A DNA stretch of 64,000 nucleotides from Ferruginibacter sp. (GTDB lineage: Bacteria; Bacteroidota; Bacteroidia; Chitinophagales; Chitinophagaceae), in the NCBI GenBank assembly GCA_019638485.1, contig JAHBTP010000001.1, forward strand, positions 1,116,001-1,180,000, written 5' to 3'. Position 1 is the stretch's first letter. Each line of letters starts with the position of its first letter. The notes under the pieces are model-generated. The model made no database searches, was not told where the DNA came from, and worked only from the letters and a program-made list of their open reading frames with translations. The position numbers were made by a program, and so were the translations under genes. Positions 28,912-37,182 of the stretch are shown here, piece by piece.

Positions 28912-28939
28912 GAACGAAAATCACACTTTTTTAAGGCGG

Positions 28940-28947
28940 CAAAGGTA
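28940..28947 (-). promoter_or_regulatory. -7 element of lepA
   Basis: Minus-strand TACCTTTG, followed by CCGCC. The 14-base stretch TTACCTTTGCCGCC recurs exactly in front of rpmI (see 40920-40927). Confidence 0.55.
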
Positions 28948-28976
28948 ATGATTTTGAAGCAAATACACGATACCCA

Positions 28977-29627
28977 TTATCTATCCGGAAGTAAGATATT
29001 AGCCAGGATGCTGTTGAGTTCTTTTGAGCGATTAAGCACCATTAGATGTGTTCCTTTTGGAATGATATAGGTGGGTTCAATATATTTAATGGGTAGGATT
29101 TCATCATGGTCGCCATGAATATGCCATATCTTACCCGGTTTCTCTCTGTTTTGCCAATGGAGAATAGCACCCATCCCCCATCTCAGAAACTCAGGATCAG
29201 CATCATGAATAATTTTCTCCAGCAATTTCTTATCCTCCTCATCTTCTGCAGTAAACAACCGCTTAAGGATAGATGCTGATTTAATAAAAGCCATGGGAAC
29301 AATCTTATATAACCTTAGTTTTTGAAAATACTCAAAATAACGAGGCAATTCATCTCTTGTAGCTACACTCGACAACAAAATTAATTTCTGAGGTGGTAGC
29401 TGTTTAGCTATTTCTACCGCCATCATTCCACCCATTGAAAGCCCTAATAAACAAAATGGATCTTCTTTACTTATACTACTACCTAATCGTAATGCATAAT
29501 GTGATAAGGGTTCGTCCTTCTCAGGCTTTATCCAATCTAAAAAGACGGGCTCAAAGCCGGCAGGTAATTGAATGTGACAAAAGATTCGGCTATCGGCTCC
29601 TAACCCGCTAATGAAGTACACCTTCAT
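28977..29627 (-). CDS. Alpha/beta-hydrolase
   Basis: A 216-residue serine hydrolase. The nucleophile elbow is GLSMGG (Ser64), the oxyanion region is FISGLGADSRIF, the probable acid is in HGDHDEILP and the catalytic His is in PKGTHLMVL. The substrate is unknown. ATG at 29627 is chosen over GTG at 29645 because a perfect -7 element occupies 29632-29639, which would place the GTG upstream of the transcription start. The resulting transcript would be nearly leaderless. Confidence 0.82.
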   Translation of the reverse strand: MKVYFISGLGADSRIFCHIQLPAGFEPVFLDWIKPEKDEPLSHYALRLGSSISKEDPFCLLGLSMGGMMAVEIAKQLPPQKLILLSSVATRDELPRYFEYFQKLRLYKIVPMAFIKSASILKRLFTAEDEEDKKLLEKIIHDADPEFLRWGMGAILHWQNREKPGKIWHIHGDHDEILPIKYIEPTYIIPKGTHLMVLNRSKELNSILANILLPDR

Positions 29628-29631
29628 AATG

Positions 29632-29639
29632 CAAATGTA
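29632..29639 (-). promoter_or_regulatory. -7 element of the hydrolase, adjacent to its ATG
   Basis: Minus-strand TACATTTG ends only 4 bases before the ATG at 29627, implying a leaderless or near-leaderless message. Confidence 0.5.
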
Positions 29640-29697
29640 CAACACATGATCTTGAGGTTAACAAAACTTTGAATTATCTTCACAAACTCACAAAAAC

Positions 29698-30219
29698 ATG
29701 AAAAAAATAATTCAGAAAATATTTTGTCTTCGTACAGATGTAAGCCTGAGTTTTTACATTGCTGATTTTCTTTTCAGAAAGATACTCCGTCAAAATGCAG
29801 GTACCAAATGGGCAGTTCATTTTACAAGTACCATTTTTTGTCCTCAAAATATTACTCGAGGTAAGAGCGTATATCCCGGAGATTCACCCAATAACTATAT
29901 TGAAGCTCAAAATGGAATTATTTTTGGAGATTTTGTTAATCTGGGGCCGGCCGTAGGGATTATTTCTGCCAATCACGACCTGATAGATAATACACAGCAT
30001 ACTCCGGCACCTCCTATCCGAATTGGTAATTATTGCTGGATTGGCATGAATGCAGTAATATTACCCGGCGTGCAACTTGGAGATTTTACCATTGTGGCCG
30101 CAGGGGCTGTGGTTTCAAAAAGTTTTCCTGATGGATACTGTGTTCTAGCAGGCACCCCTGCAGAAGTAATTAAACAGCTCAATCGTGAAGCCTGTCAAAA
30201 TCATGCAAACAAACAATAA
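29698..30219 (+). CDS. Hexapeptide-repeat acyltransferase
   Basis: A 173-residue left-handed beta-helix transferase of the LacA/WbbJ/CysE-like group. Hexapeptide repeats run from about residue 75 to 155 (GIIFGDFVNLGPAVGI, IRIGNYCWIGMNAVILPGVQLGDFTIVAAGAVV). A catalytic-type His lies in ISANHDLIDNTQHTPAPP, and the end AGTPAEVIKQLN is typical. It O-acetylates (or otherwise acylates) a sugar, probably in surface polysaccharide, consistent with the flippase gene that overlaps its 3' end by 17 bases. Confidence 0.87.
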   Translation: MKKIIQKIFCLRTDVSLSFYIADFLFRKILRQNAGTKWAVHFTSTIFCPQNITRGKSVYPGDSPNNYIEAQNGIIFGDFVNLGPAVGIISANHDLIDNTQHTPAPPIRIGNYCWIGMNAVILPGVQLGDFTIVAAGAVVSKSFPDGYCVLAGTPAEVIKQLNREACQNHANKQ

Positions 30220-31594
30220 GCAGGTATTCTCTTCATTAAGCAATAAATCTGCCATGCTATTTACCGGCAGTATGATTCGCTTGGCTGTACAGCTTATTAT
30301 TTTAGTTTTTTTTTCGCGTCATTTATTGGTTAATGATTATGGGCTTTTTCAGGCTGTTTTTCTTTTTCTTAATTTATTTGGAATAATTACATTGTTTGGA
30401 CTTCCATCAGTAATCCTTTCTATACCCGGAAATAATATTTGGGAATGGGTTAGAAAAAACAAAAAATGGGTAGTCCTTTTTGCCGTCCTGCTTTATGGTG
30501 CTGCAATTCTCTTTTTGATTTTTTCAAATACCGGCTATAATCTTTCACTTTGTAGCTTATTATTTTTGGGCTTATTAGTCCAAAATTTTGCGGCCCTATC
30601 CGAATCATTAGCTATTAGGAATAATAGGATAACGTCATTGTTTTATATTAATTTATTATTCAACGCTCTATGGTTAGGTGCACATCTTGGATTATTATTT
30701 TATAATTATTCGTTACCGTTACTAGTTATTCTAATTATCTTTTCTTATTTAATAAAAGCTGTTTTAACCGTTTGCCTAAAGCCTCATCACCGGTCCGATA
30801 TTCAAACAAACACTGTAGCCTCACAATGGTTATGGCTGGGTATGTTTGATGTAGTAAGTGCATTGTTCAAATGGATAGATAAATGGGTAATTCTGGTATT
30901 TATTTCGGTGGGTCAATTTGCAATATATTTTAACGGGGCTTATGAGATTCCACTTTTTGCTTTAATGGTAAGCGCAGTAGGCAGTGTACTTATAGTTGAA
31001 TTTACCCAAAAAGATATAGATAACACCCGGCGTACTGCCCTGTTTAATCATGCTGTAAAAATGCTATCATCAGTAGTCATTCCAATTTTTTGTTTTCTCC
31101 TTTTTTTTTACAAACCCATTTTTTTATGGGTATTTGGTCAAAAATACGCTCCTGCCCTACCCATATTTTTTGTAAGCCTTTGGATATTACCAGTACGGAT
31201 AGGAAATTTTACTGCTGCCCTTCAGGCATTGCAAAGAAGTGATTTAATCTTTAAAGGGGCATGCCTTGACCTGGGTATTGCTTTATTACTCATGCCATTA
31301 TTCTATCCATGGTTAGGTTTGCCCGGTATTGCACTTGCCTTTGTAATTTCAACCTGGATACAGGCAACGTTCTATATTCACCATACATCAAAATTGATGA
31401 ACATCCACGTTTTTCACTATTTCCCTATAAAATTCTTATTTGTATTACTCATTACCTGTTTACTGATTCAGGCCACTTTAAGCATATTCAATAGCTACCT
31501 TCCATCTATGATTTGGATGTGGGTTTCCCTGGCACTAAGCAGTATAATAGCACTTTGGCTATTGTTTAAAAACAGGATTGGAATTATTGAGTAG
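30203..31594 (+). CDS. Polysaccharide flippase (Wzx/MOP superfamily)
   Basis: A 463-residue integral membrane protein with 12-14 hydrophobic helices. The N-terminus KSAMLFTGSMIRLAVQLIILVFFSRHLLVNDYGLFQAVFLFLNLFGIITLFGLPSVIL is the pattern of Wzx-like flippases (quoted in part; residues about 14-65). DVVSALFKWIDKWVILVF and LWILPVRIGNFTAALQALQRSD are further family-type segments. It moves lipid-linked glycans across the inner membrane. ATG at 30203 is preferred over GTG at 30185. It overlaps the acyltransferase gene and ends 16 bases before a convergent gene. Confidence 0.85.
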   Translation: MQTNNKQVFSSLSNKSAMLFTGSMIRLAVQLIILVFFSRHLLVNDYGLFQAVFLFLNLFGIITLFGLPSVILSIPGNNIWEWVRKNKKWVVLFAVLLYGAAILFLIFSNTGYNLSLCSLLFLGLLVQNFAALSESLAIRNNRITSLFYINLLFNALWLGAHLGLLFYNYSLPLLVILIIFSYLIKAVLTVCLKPHHRSDIQTNTVASQWLWLGMFDVVSALFKWIDKWVILVFISVGQFAIYFNGAYEIPLFALMVSAVGSVLIVEFTQKDIDNTRRTALFNHAVKMLSSVVIPIFCFLLFFYKPIFLWVFGQKYAPALPIFFVSLWILPVRIGNFTAALQALQRSDLIFKGACLDLGIALLLMPLFYPWLGLPGIALAFVISTWIQATFYIHHTSKLMNIHVFHYFPIKFLFVLLITCLLIQATLSIFNSYLPSMIWMWVSLALSSIIALWLLFKNRIGIIE

Positions 31595-31610
31595 CCTTTA
31601 ATAAGATTAT

Positions 31611-32459
31611 TTAATTAGCTACAGTTTTAGTTTTTATTTCAAGTTCCGGTTCATCATATTTTGAAAAATACAGGCACCCAAGAAAAGGCAGCCAGAAAAA
31701 ATAATTAATTTCCATCAAAAAATAATCAAACACAATAAAAACACAAAACAACAGGATTAAAACTTTATCATAGCGACGAGTGAAAAACCCTATTACAAAT
31801 ACAAATTCTAATAACACAGTAAAAAAGTAAAGTGAATATGAGAGATATTCATGTTGAATAAGATATAGGAGAAAATGAGTAAACCAGGTAGGTGAAGGTT
31901 CAATTAAAATACCAGCATGTTGCCTTAATAAAATACCGGATAGCTGTTCAATATTAAAAACCCCACCGGCGCGGATTTTCCATATAGCCGTTGAGAAAAA
32001 GATAAGTAAGAAAATGAGTCGAAGGATATGAAGCCTGTAATATTTTCCACGGATACCGGATGAGGTGAACAATAAGGGAAAGAACATTTGAGCAGTAAAC
32101 ACTTCAATACTAACAAACCCGGTTACTGAAATCAAATAGGCATAAACCATTACAAACAAAGAGGTGCATAATGCTAATAAGGGAGCAATTTTCCAATTTT
32201 TTCTAACCGATAACACGATAAAGAAAGGAAGTAAGAAGTAAATCACATCAAGGCACAAGCGAAATATATCTATATGCAATAGCAGCTTATGAATTCCGAA
32301 CAGCCATAGCAGGTTTCCGGAAATATCCGGCTTGTTAAAAATAAAAACAGGAGCAGTTTGAAAAAAGGTTAGCCCATACCAAAGCATCCATGCACTCACT
32401 GCTATTATGCATGCCAGATAATATACAGCTAAACGCCTAATATGTTCTTCACTGAACAA
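31611..32459 (-). CDS. HTTM-like multi-pass membrane protein
   Basis: A 282-residue protein with about seven to eight membrane helices. The central stretch LRLIFLLIFFSTAIWKIRAGGVFNIEQLSG and the later LSYSLYFFTVLLEFVFVIGFFTRRYDK resemble the HTTM (horizontally transferred transmembrane, vitamin K gamma-carboxylase-like) family. A substitution at the carboxylase catalytic lysine cannot be judged by eye. Its first 11 bases overlap the end of the upstream gene, so the two are coupled. The function is unknown; HTTM similarity is moderate. Confidence 0.65.
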   Translation of the reverse strand: MFSEEHIRRLAVYYLACIIAVSAWMLWYGLTFFQTAPVFIFNKPDISGNLLWLFGIHKLLLHIDIFRLCLDVIYFLLPFFIVLSVRKNWKIAPLLALCTSLFVMVYAYLISVTGFVSIEVFTAQMFFPLLFTSSGIRGKYYRLHILRLIFLLIFFSTAIWKIRAGGVFNIEQLSGILLRQHAGILIEPSPTWFTHFLLYLIQHEYLSYSLYFFTVLLEFVFVIGFFTRRYDKVLILLFCVFIVFDYFLMEINYFFWLPFLGCLYFSKYDEPELEIKTKTVAN

Positions 32460-32958
32460 TGGGATATACTTTTTCAGGTGAAGAAATTACATGTACTCCA
32501 TCCTTCCAACTTACCATAGACCTGTAAATAATTAAGGAATTAACTTGTTCGCCTGTAATTTTTCCCAACCATTGTTCAAACCATTTTGAAAACACTTCAA
32601 ATGGCACCCTACCGGCGATAACATCATCCTTATTAAAACTTGTTCCATATAAAGGCGACAATGCTTTTATTACCCATTGATTATTTGCTTTAAGGTCTAG
32701 GTATCTACTAAAAATAACCACACATTGATCTCTTACAGGAAAGGGCAAATTACTTAGCGGATATGTATGCCTATTCAATTCCACTGTATAAGCCGGATAT
32801 GGGCCAGCTTTATACCATGCATTACTAAACATTCCATATTGATAAATAGGTGTTGCTACAACACCCCACTTAAAGTTGATATATAAAAAAAATAATAATA
32901 AGGCTATAAGGGTGAAAAACAATCCTTTACTATAACGATATAGTTTTACCAAAAACAT
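32449..32958 (-). CDS. Membrane-anchored periplasmic hypothetical protein
   Basis: A 169-residue protein with one N-terminal membrane helix (GLFFTLIALLLFFLYINFKW) and a soluble domain outside: PIYQYGMFSNAWYKAG, YTVELNRHTYPLSNL, then FSKWFEQWLGKITGEQVNSLIIYRS. I recognise no catalytic motif. It overlaps the HTTM-like gene downstream and lies 9 bases after the end of tpiA, so it may be read through from the glmU-tpiA transcript. Its partnership with the HTTM-like protein resembles other two-gene HTTM pairs, which is inference. Confidence 0.7.
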   Translation of the reverse strand: MFLVKLYRYSKGLFFTLIALLLFFLYINFKWGVVATPIYQYGMFSNAWYKAGPYPAYTVELNRHTYPLSNLPFPVRDQCVVIFSRYLDLKANNQWVIKALSPLYGTSFNKDDVIAGRVPFEVFSKWFEQWLGKITGEQVNSLIIYRSMVSWKDGVHVISSPEKVYPIVQ

Positions 32959-32967
32959 AATGGTAAA

Positions 32968-33732
32968 TTAAGGCAGAGATTTTATAATTAAATTAAACTC
33001 ATCTGCATTCAAGCTAGCGCCACCCACCAATCCGCCATCAACATTAGGTTTTGAGAATAACTCTGCAGCATTTGAACCTTTTACACTACCGCCATACAAG
33101 ACAGGTATTTCATTTGCTACATCCAACCCGAATTTTTCGGTAAGTACGCTGCGAATATGTGCGTGCATTTCTTCTGCTTGTGCACTGGTAGCTGTTTTAC
33201 CTGTTCCGATGGCCCAAATTGGCTCATAAGCAATAATGATTTGCGCTGCCTGCTCTTTTGATAAATGAAAAAGGCTTTCTTTCAATTGTATTTCAACAAA
33301 ATTATTTTGATTATTCGATTCACGTATAGAAAGGGGTTCTCCACAACAAAAAATCGGAATAAGCCCATGTTCAAAGCAGCGATTGACCTTCTCCGTTAGT
33401 AATTGATTGCTTTCTGCCTGATATTCTCTGCGTTCGCTATGCCCAAGAATAACATACTGAATACCTACACTCTTCAAAATTTCGGCACTTACTTCACCGG
33501 TATAAGCCCCATTATTTGTAGAAGCACAATTTTGTGCTGCAATAAAAGTATGTGCTTTACCCAAAACCTTTTCATGCATAGCACGCAAATAAGGAAAGGG
33601 AACTGCAAAAATAGCCAGTTGATTATCCTTTAAATTATGGTCGGTTTTTAAAATTGCATTCATTAAATCACCTGCCGACTGCCAGGTAAGATTCATTTTC
33701 CAATTAGCTGCTGCTATTTTTTTTCTCATCAT
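32968..33732 (-). CDS. tpiA: Triosephosphate isomerase
   Basis: A 254-residue TIM barrel. All key elements are present: NWKMN (substrate Lys), LGHSERRE (catalytic His), AYEPIWAIGTGKTA (catalytic Glu and flexible loop) and YGGSVKGSNAAELF (phosphate loop). It interconverts dihydroxyacetone phosphate and glyceraldehyde 3-phosphate in glycolysis. Two consecutive ATGs (33732, 33729) are possible starts. The 5' end overlaps the glmU-like gene by 29 bases, so translation is probably coupled. Confidence 0.96.
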   Translation of the reverse strand: MMRKKIAAANWKMNLTWQSAGDLMNAILKTDHNLKDNQLAIFAVPFPYLRAMHEKVLGKAHTFIAAQNCASTNNGAYTGEVSAEILKSVGIQYVILGHSERREYQAESNQLLTEKVNRCFEHGLIPIFCCGEPLSIRESNNQNNFVEIQLKESLFHLSKEQAAQIIIAYEPIWAIGTGKTATSAQAEEMHAHIRSVLTEKFGLDVANEIPVLYGGSVKGSNAAELFSKPNVDGGLVGGASLNADEFNLIIKSLP

Positions 33733-34774
33733 CAAAAGATTTATAATAAAGATGTTGCAAATTAACAGTTTCCTCTTCGGTAAGCTTCATTTCACGCAAG
33801 GCCTTCCAGTTATTAATATCCGTCAATGCTTTATCAAGTAGGTATTTTTCATTTCCCCAGGTAAAATTAGGAACATTTTTAAGTGGAAAGTCTCTGCCAA
33901 AAATATTGCACGAAACACCTACAATAGTTCCGGTATTAAATGAAGTATTAATGGCACAACGACTATAATCACCCATTATTAGTCCTGCCTTTATTCCAAC
34001 AGGGAATGGCGAGGCTTCGTCATTCAATAAATAAGAGACCTTGCCGGCATTGTTTTTCACATTGCTATTACTTGTTCCGGCTCCAAGATTACACCATGCT
34101 CCAATGGCGCTGTCACCTAAATATCCTTCATGTGCTTTATTGGTGTATTCCATTAAAATACTGTTCTTTATCTCACCTCCTGCCACACAATATGGGCCGA
34201 TGGTAGTTCCCGCATATAAACAAGTCCCCATCTTCACAACAGCTCCTTCACAAATAGCTACCGGTCCTTTAATAAGTGTACCTTCCATGACCAACGCATT
34301 TTTACCTATAAATACCGGGCCGTTTTCTGTATTGATAGTACAATGTTCCATCTTCATCCCATCAACTGCATAAATCACTCCATTGCCTGAAAGACGGTTC
34401 GTTTGTGATATAGGTGAAGGCCGGGCTTCATTCATGAGCATATAAATATCTGACCTGATAGCCCATTCATTGTGCTGATAAATATCCCATGGATGGTTAA
34501 GCATTCGAAACTCCTCAGATAATGGAATATTATTTTTATAGGCTTCAATAATCTGAATATAATCTTCCTGAACCGGGATATGATTGGCAGGTATTAGTAC
34601 ATCATCATTTCCCTGTTTTAATGCCTCTTTTGATAAGACGACTTTTGCTTTTAGCAACCTTTCCCATTTTTCACGAATAGTAAAAATTCCAATACGGATA
34701 TCTGCTGTATGGCGAGTATGGGTGAAAGGAAACAATGCTTCCCTGCAATGATTGTCAAATAAAACAATAGCCAT
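33704..34774 (-). CDS. Alternative Bacteroidota GlmU: sugar nucleotidyltransferase / acetyltransferase
   Basis: A 356-residue protein with a degenerate nucleotidyltransferase half (MAIVLFDNHCREALFPFTHTRHTADIRIGI) and a left-handed beta-helix C-terminal half (GPVFIGKNALVMEGTLIKGPVAI, TTIGPYCVAGGEIKNSILMEYTNKAHEGYLGDSAIGAWCNLGAGTSNS). This matches the TIGR03991-type 'alt bact glmU', thought to make UDP-N-acetylglucosamine in Bacteroidota that lack standard GlmU. KAHEGYLGDS and NLGAGTSN correspond to the acetyltransferase motifs of GlmU. The LAGGxGTRM loop of classical GlmU is absent. Operon with tpiA. Confidence 0.85.
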   Translation of the reverse strand: MAIVLFDNHCREALFPFTHTRHTADIRIGIFTIREKWERLLKAKVVLSKEALKQGNDDVLIPANHIPVQEDYIQIIEAYKNNIPLSEEFRMLNHPWDIYQHNEWAIRSDIYMLMNEARPSPISQTNRLSGNGVIYAVDGMKMEHCTINTENGPVFIGKNALVMEGTLIKGPVAICEGAVVKMGTCLYAGTTIGPYCVAGGEIKNSILMEYTNKAHEGYLGDSAIGAWCNLGAGTSNSNVKNNAGKVSYLLNDEASPFPVGIKAGLIMGDYSRCAINTSFNTGTIVGVSCNIFGRDFPLKNVPNFTWGNEKYLLDKALTDINNWKALREMKLTEEETVNLQHLYYKSFDDEKKNSSS

Positions 34775-34793
34775 AAAAAATGCTTGTTCGTTA

Positions 34794-34801
34794 CAAAGCT
34801 A
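34794..34801 (-). promoter_or_regulatory. -7 element of the glmU-like/tpiA operon
   Basis: Minus-strand TAGCTTTG fits TAnnTTTG and lies 19 bases before the ATG at 34774. Confidence 0.5.
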
Positions 34802-34818
34802 AGTAAAGGCACCTGCAC

Positions 34819-34850
34819 AAAAAAACCTTCCGAATGGGAAGGTTTTTTTT
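34819..34850 (-). terminator. Terminator after rpmE
   Basis: Stem AACCTTCC / GGAAGGTT with loop GAATG, flanked by an A-run on the left and a T-run on the right, so it can work in either direction. It lies just after the rpmE stop. Confidence 0.8.
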
Positions 34851-34866
34851 AAAATAGTATGTTGAA

Positions 34867-35124
34867 TTACTTTGCTTTCTTTTCGTAGCGTCTTTTAAAT
34901 TTATCAATACGACCTGCTGTATCCACCAGTACATTTTTACCGGTATAAAAAGGGTGAGAAGTGTTGGAAATCTCCAATTTAACCAAAGGATACTCTTGCC
35001 CATCACCATCGAAAACAATAGTTTCTTTGGTTTCTGTAGTTGAACGACTTAAAAAAGTATAGCCATTGCTCATATCCTTAAATACCACCGGGCGATATTT
35101 CTTGGGATGAATGTCTTTTTTCAT
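34867..35124 (-). CDS. rpmE: Ribosomal protein L31, type B
   Basis: An 85-residue L31. [28 protein letters not shown] and the [23 protein letters not shown] block are family hallmarks. It lacks the zinc-binding Cys pairs of the ordinary form, which makes it the zinc-free type B with the usual insertion. It is a single-gene unit with its own -7 element and a strong terminator. Confidence 0.96.
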   Translation of the reverse strand: MKKDIHPKKYRPVVFKDMSNGYTFLSRSTTETKETIVFDGDGQEYPLVKLEISNTSHPFYTGKNVLVDTAGRIDKFKRRYEKKAK

Positions 35125-35171
35125 AATTGTGTTTTTGAATACGGATTTTGCCGTAATTTTTTTTGGAAATG

Positions 35172-35179
35172 CAAAAGTA
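35172..35179 (-). promoter_or_regulatory. -7 element of rpmE
   Basis: Minus-strand TACTTTTG, 47 bases before the ATG. A small stem (ACGG...CCGT at 35140-35154) lies in the predicted leader. Confidence 0.5.
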
Positions 35180-35199
35180 GTCTTTTTTATTGAAATATA

Positions 35200-35691
35200 T
35201 CAACTTTTCATATTGATATATTGGAGCGGGATACCTAGCTCCCATCCCTTACTTGCCTGTATAACTGCTTGTAAATCATCTATTTTCTTTCCGGTTATCC
35301 GGATAATGTCATCCATAATAGCTGCCTGAACTTTAAGTCCGCTCTCCTTAATTAATTTTACTATTTTCTTCGCATCATCTTGTTTAATACCATTTCTTAC
35401 CGGAACCTCTTGTTTGGTAACCTTACCGCTCACAAAGGGAGTTTTTGAAAAATCAAAAGCTTCCGCTGCCAATCCCTGCTTCATACCTCGACTAATTAAT
35501 ACATCAATAATTTGTTTCAATTTCATTTCGCTATCTGCTTCAAGAGATAATTTAAAATCCTTTTTATTCAAATCTATTACCACATGGGAATCTTTAAAAT
35601 CAAAACGATTGGTAATTTCTTTTCTTACCACATTTATTGCATTATCCAGTGTTTGGACATCAACTTTACTCACCAAGTCAAAAGAAGGCAT
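35200..35691 (-). CDS. yajQ: YajQ-family nucleotide-binding protein
   Basis: A 163-residue protein of normal YajQ length: MPSFDLVSKVDVQTLDNAINVVRKEI, ITNRFDFKDS, EADSEMKLKQIIDVL and the C-terminal KGWELGIPLQYINMK. The two ferredoxin-like halves carry the family pattern. YajQ proteins bind nucleotides, and some bind cyclic di-GMP; the cellular role here is not known. It lies 53 bases downstream of lgt in the same direction and may share its transcript. Confidence 0.93.
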   Translation of the reverse strand: MPSFDLVSKVDVQTLDNAINVVRKEITNRFDFKDSHVVIDLNKKDFKLSLEADSEMKLKQIIDVLISRGMKQGLAAEAFDFSKTPFVSGKVTKQEVPVRNGIKQDDAKKIVKLIKESGLKVQAAIMDDIIRITGKKIDDLQAVIQASKGWELGIPLQYINMKS

Positions 35692-35744
35692 ATCTTTTTA
35701 TTTAAAGGTAACAATAATTATTAGGTTGCGGGTTAATGAAAAAA

Positions 35745-37076
35745 TCACACCAATTGTTTTTTCCTGCTTTTCAAGTAGGAAAAGAACACTAATATCAAGC
35801 CAACCATTATAAGACCTACAGCAATGATTTCTGCTTGAGTTGATTTAAATCCTAAAAAATCATACAGTTTATTAACGCGTATCCTTTCAATAAGGAAGCG
35901 TTCGGCTCCATTCAATACTAAATACAACCCAAACATCATTAAGGGAATTTTAATTTTATATCTTAAAAGCCACATTAATCCAAACAAGAAAGTGCAAACA
36001 ATAAATTCGTACAAGGGTGTTGGAAAAACAGGAAGTGGAAGTACCCGATGATATTCATCTAAATTTCCGGGAATATCTATTCCATCATTATTTACGTTTA
36101 CCGGATATGCATAGGCAAAAAATTTATCAGGTAAGAAACCGGGGGCTGCAAGTGACTTATGAGGTACTGCCTGCAATGAATGATAAACCCTGTCAGTAAC
36201 ATAATGCTCATTCCCTTCTACGTCAATAATCTTTCCTTGTAAATAATATGTAGCATACTTATTCAACCCTTTTTCAAAATCCCCCGGAGCCGCTTTAGAT
36301 ATATTCCCTTGCTCATCACTTATATAAGCACTGTTTAAAATCCCCCAATCACCATCACCGGAAATCTGGCAACCCAATCTGCCAATACCATAAGCAATCA
36401 TCAATGCAGGAGCAGCAGCATCTACTAAATGAGATAATCCAATTTTTTTACGATGCGCATACAAGAATATAAATAATGTGGCGGTAATAAGACCACCGTA
36501 AAAAGCCAAGCCGCTTGCTGAAAAGATAGTAGCAATGGGGTCTGCAATAAAATCATCCCAATGTTCAATAGCATCAAATAATTTAGCACCAAGGATACCG
36601 AACACAAGGCTCAAAATAACGATGTCGCCTACACGATCATGTGGCCATATACGTACACTCCGTTTCTCCGGTGAAGGCAATTTTGCCTTATGCTTATCCC
36701 ACCATTTTAAACCACATAATACAGCAGCGCCTATTACTCCTCCCCAAATGCTTCCATGTGATGAAAAAATATATTCCTGAGAATTTAACCCTTCGGGCAT
36801 TGAAAAAAATAGTCCTATTAATTTATATCCAAATAAGAAGCCAATAGCCGCATTAACAAAAAGCTCGCCTGCGCCAGCCGGCTTACCTACTTCTATCCAT
36901 TCTTCACGAGGATGCAGTAACCCTGCCTTTTCTTTTCTTTTTAACTCCATATTCAATACCCAGGCAGCAACAATAAAGGCTACAGCTACCATCAAACCAA
37001 AACTGTTTAAAAAAGAAAGTGCGGGAATTTCTACTCCAAACCAATCTCGAAAAGCATAAAATAAATTTGGATACAT
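35745..37076 (-). CDS. lgt: Prolipoprotein diacylglyceryl transferase
   Basis: A 443-residue polytopic enzyme that adds diacylglycerol to the lipobox cysteine of prolipoproteins. Family signatures include SSHGSIWGGVIGA, SGLAFYGGLITA and AYGIGRLGCQISGDGDWG (the Lgt GRxGNFxNGE-type motif), with FPTPLYEF before the last helices. It is far longer than the usual 260-290 residues. The extra length is mainly a hydrophilic insertion of about 95 residues between GDGDWG and FPTPLYE, which should face the periplasm, plus a longer N-terminus. Similar long forms occur in Bacteroidota. Confidence 0.9.
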   Translation of the reverse strand: MYPNLFYAFRDWFGVEIPALSFLNSFGLMVAVAFIVAAWVLNMELKRKEKAGLLHPREEWIEVGKPAGAGELFVNAAIGFLFGYKLIGLFFSMPEGLNSQEYIFSSHGSIWGGVIGAAVLCGLKWWDKHKAKLPSPEKRSVRIWPHDRVGDIVILSLVFGILGAKLFDAIEHWDDFIADPIATIFSASGLAFYGGLITATLFIFLYAHRKKIGLSHLVDAAAPALMIAYGIGRLGCQISGDGDWGILNSAYISDEQGNISKAAPGDFEKGLNKYATYYLQGKIIDVEGNEHYVTDRVYHSLQAVPHKSLAAPGFLPDKFFAYAYPVNVNNDGIDIPGNLDEYHRVLPLPVFPTPLYEFIVCTFLFGLMWLLRYKIKIPLMMFGLYLVLNGAERFLIERIRVNKLYDFLGFKSTQAEIIAVGLIMVGLILVFFSYLKSRKKQLV

Positions 37077-37102
37077 GCTAAGAAAATAAAAAATTATAAA
37101 GA

Positions 37103-37110
37103 CAAATGTA
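37103..37110 (-). promoter_or_regulatory. -7 element of lgt
   Basis: Minus-strand TACATTTG, 26 bases before the lgt ATG. Confidence 0.5.
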
Positions 37111-37125
37111 TTTTATTAACGGCAT

Positions 37126-37157
37126 AAAAAATCCTCCCATCTATAGACGGAAGGATT
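37126..37157 (-). terminator. Terminator after the bacilliredoxin gene
   Basis: Imperfect stem AATCCTCCCATC / GACGGAAGGATT with loop TATA; read on the minus strand it is followed by a T-run. It lies 26 bases after the gene's stop. Confidence 0.75.
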
Positions 37158-37182
37158 CTTTTTATAAAAACATAATGCCTTA

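Noticed and set aside
32968..33735. Antisense frames over tpiA and over the glmU-like gene
   Set aside because: They are shadows of strongly conserved enzymes.
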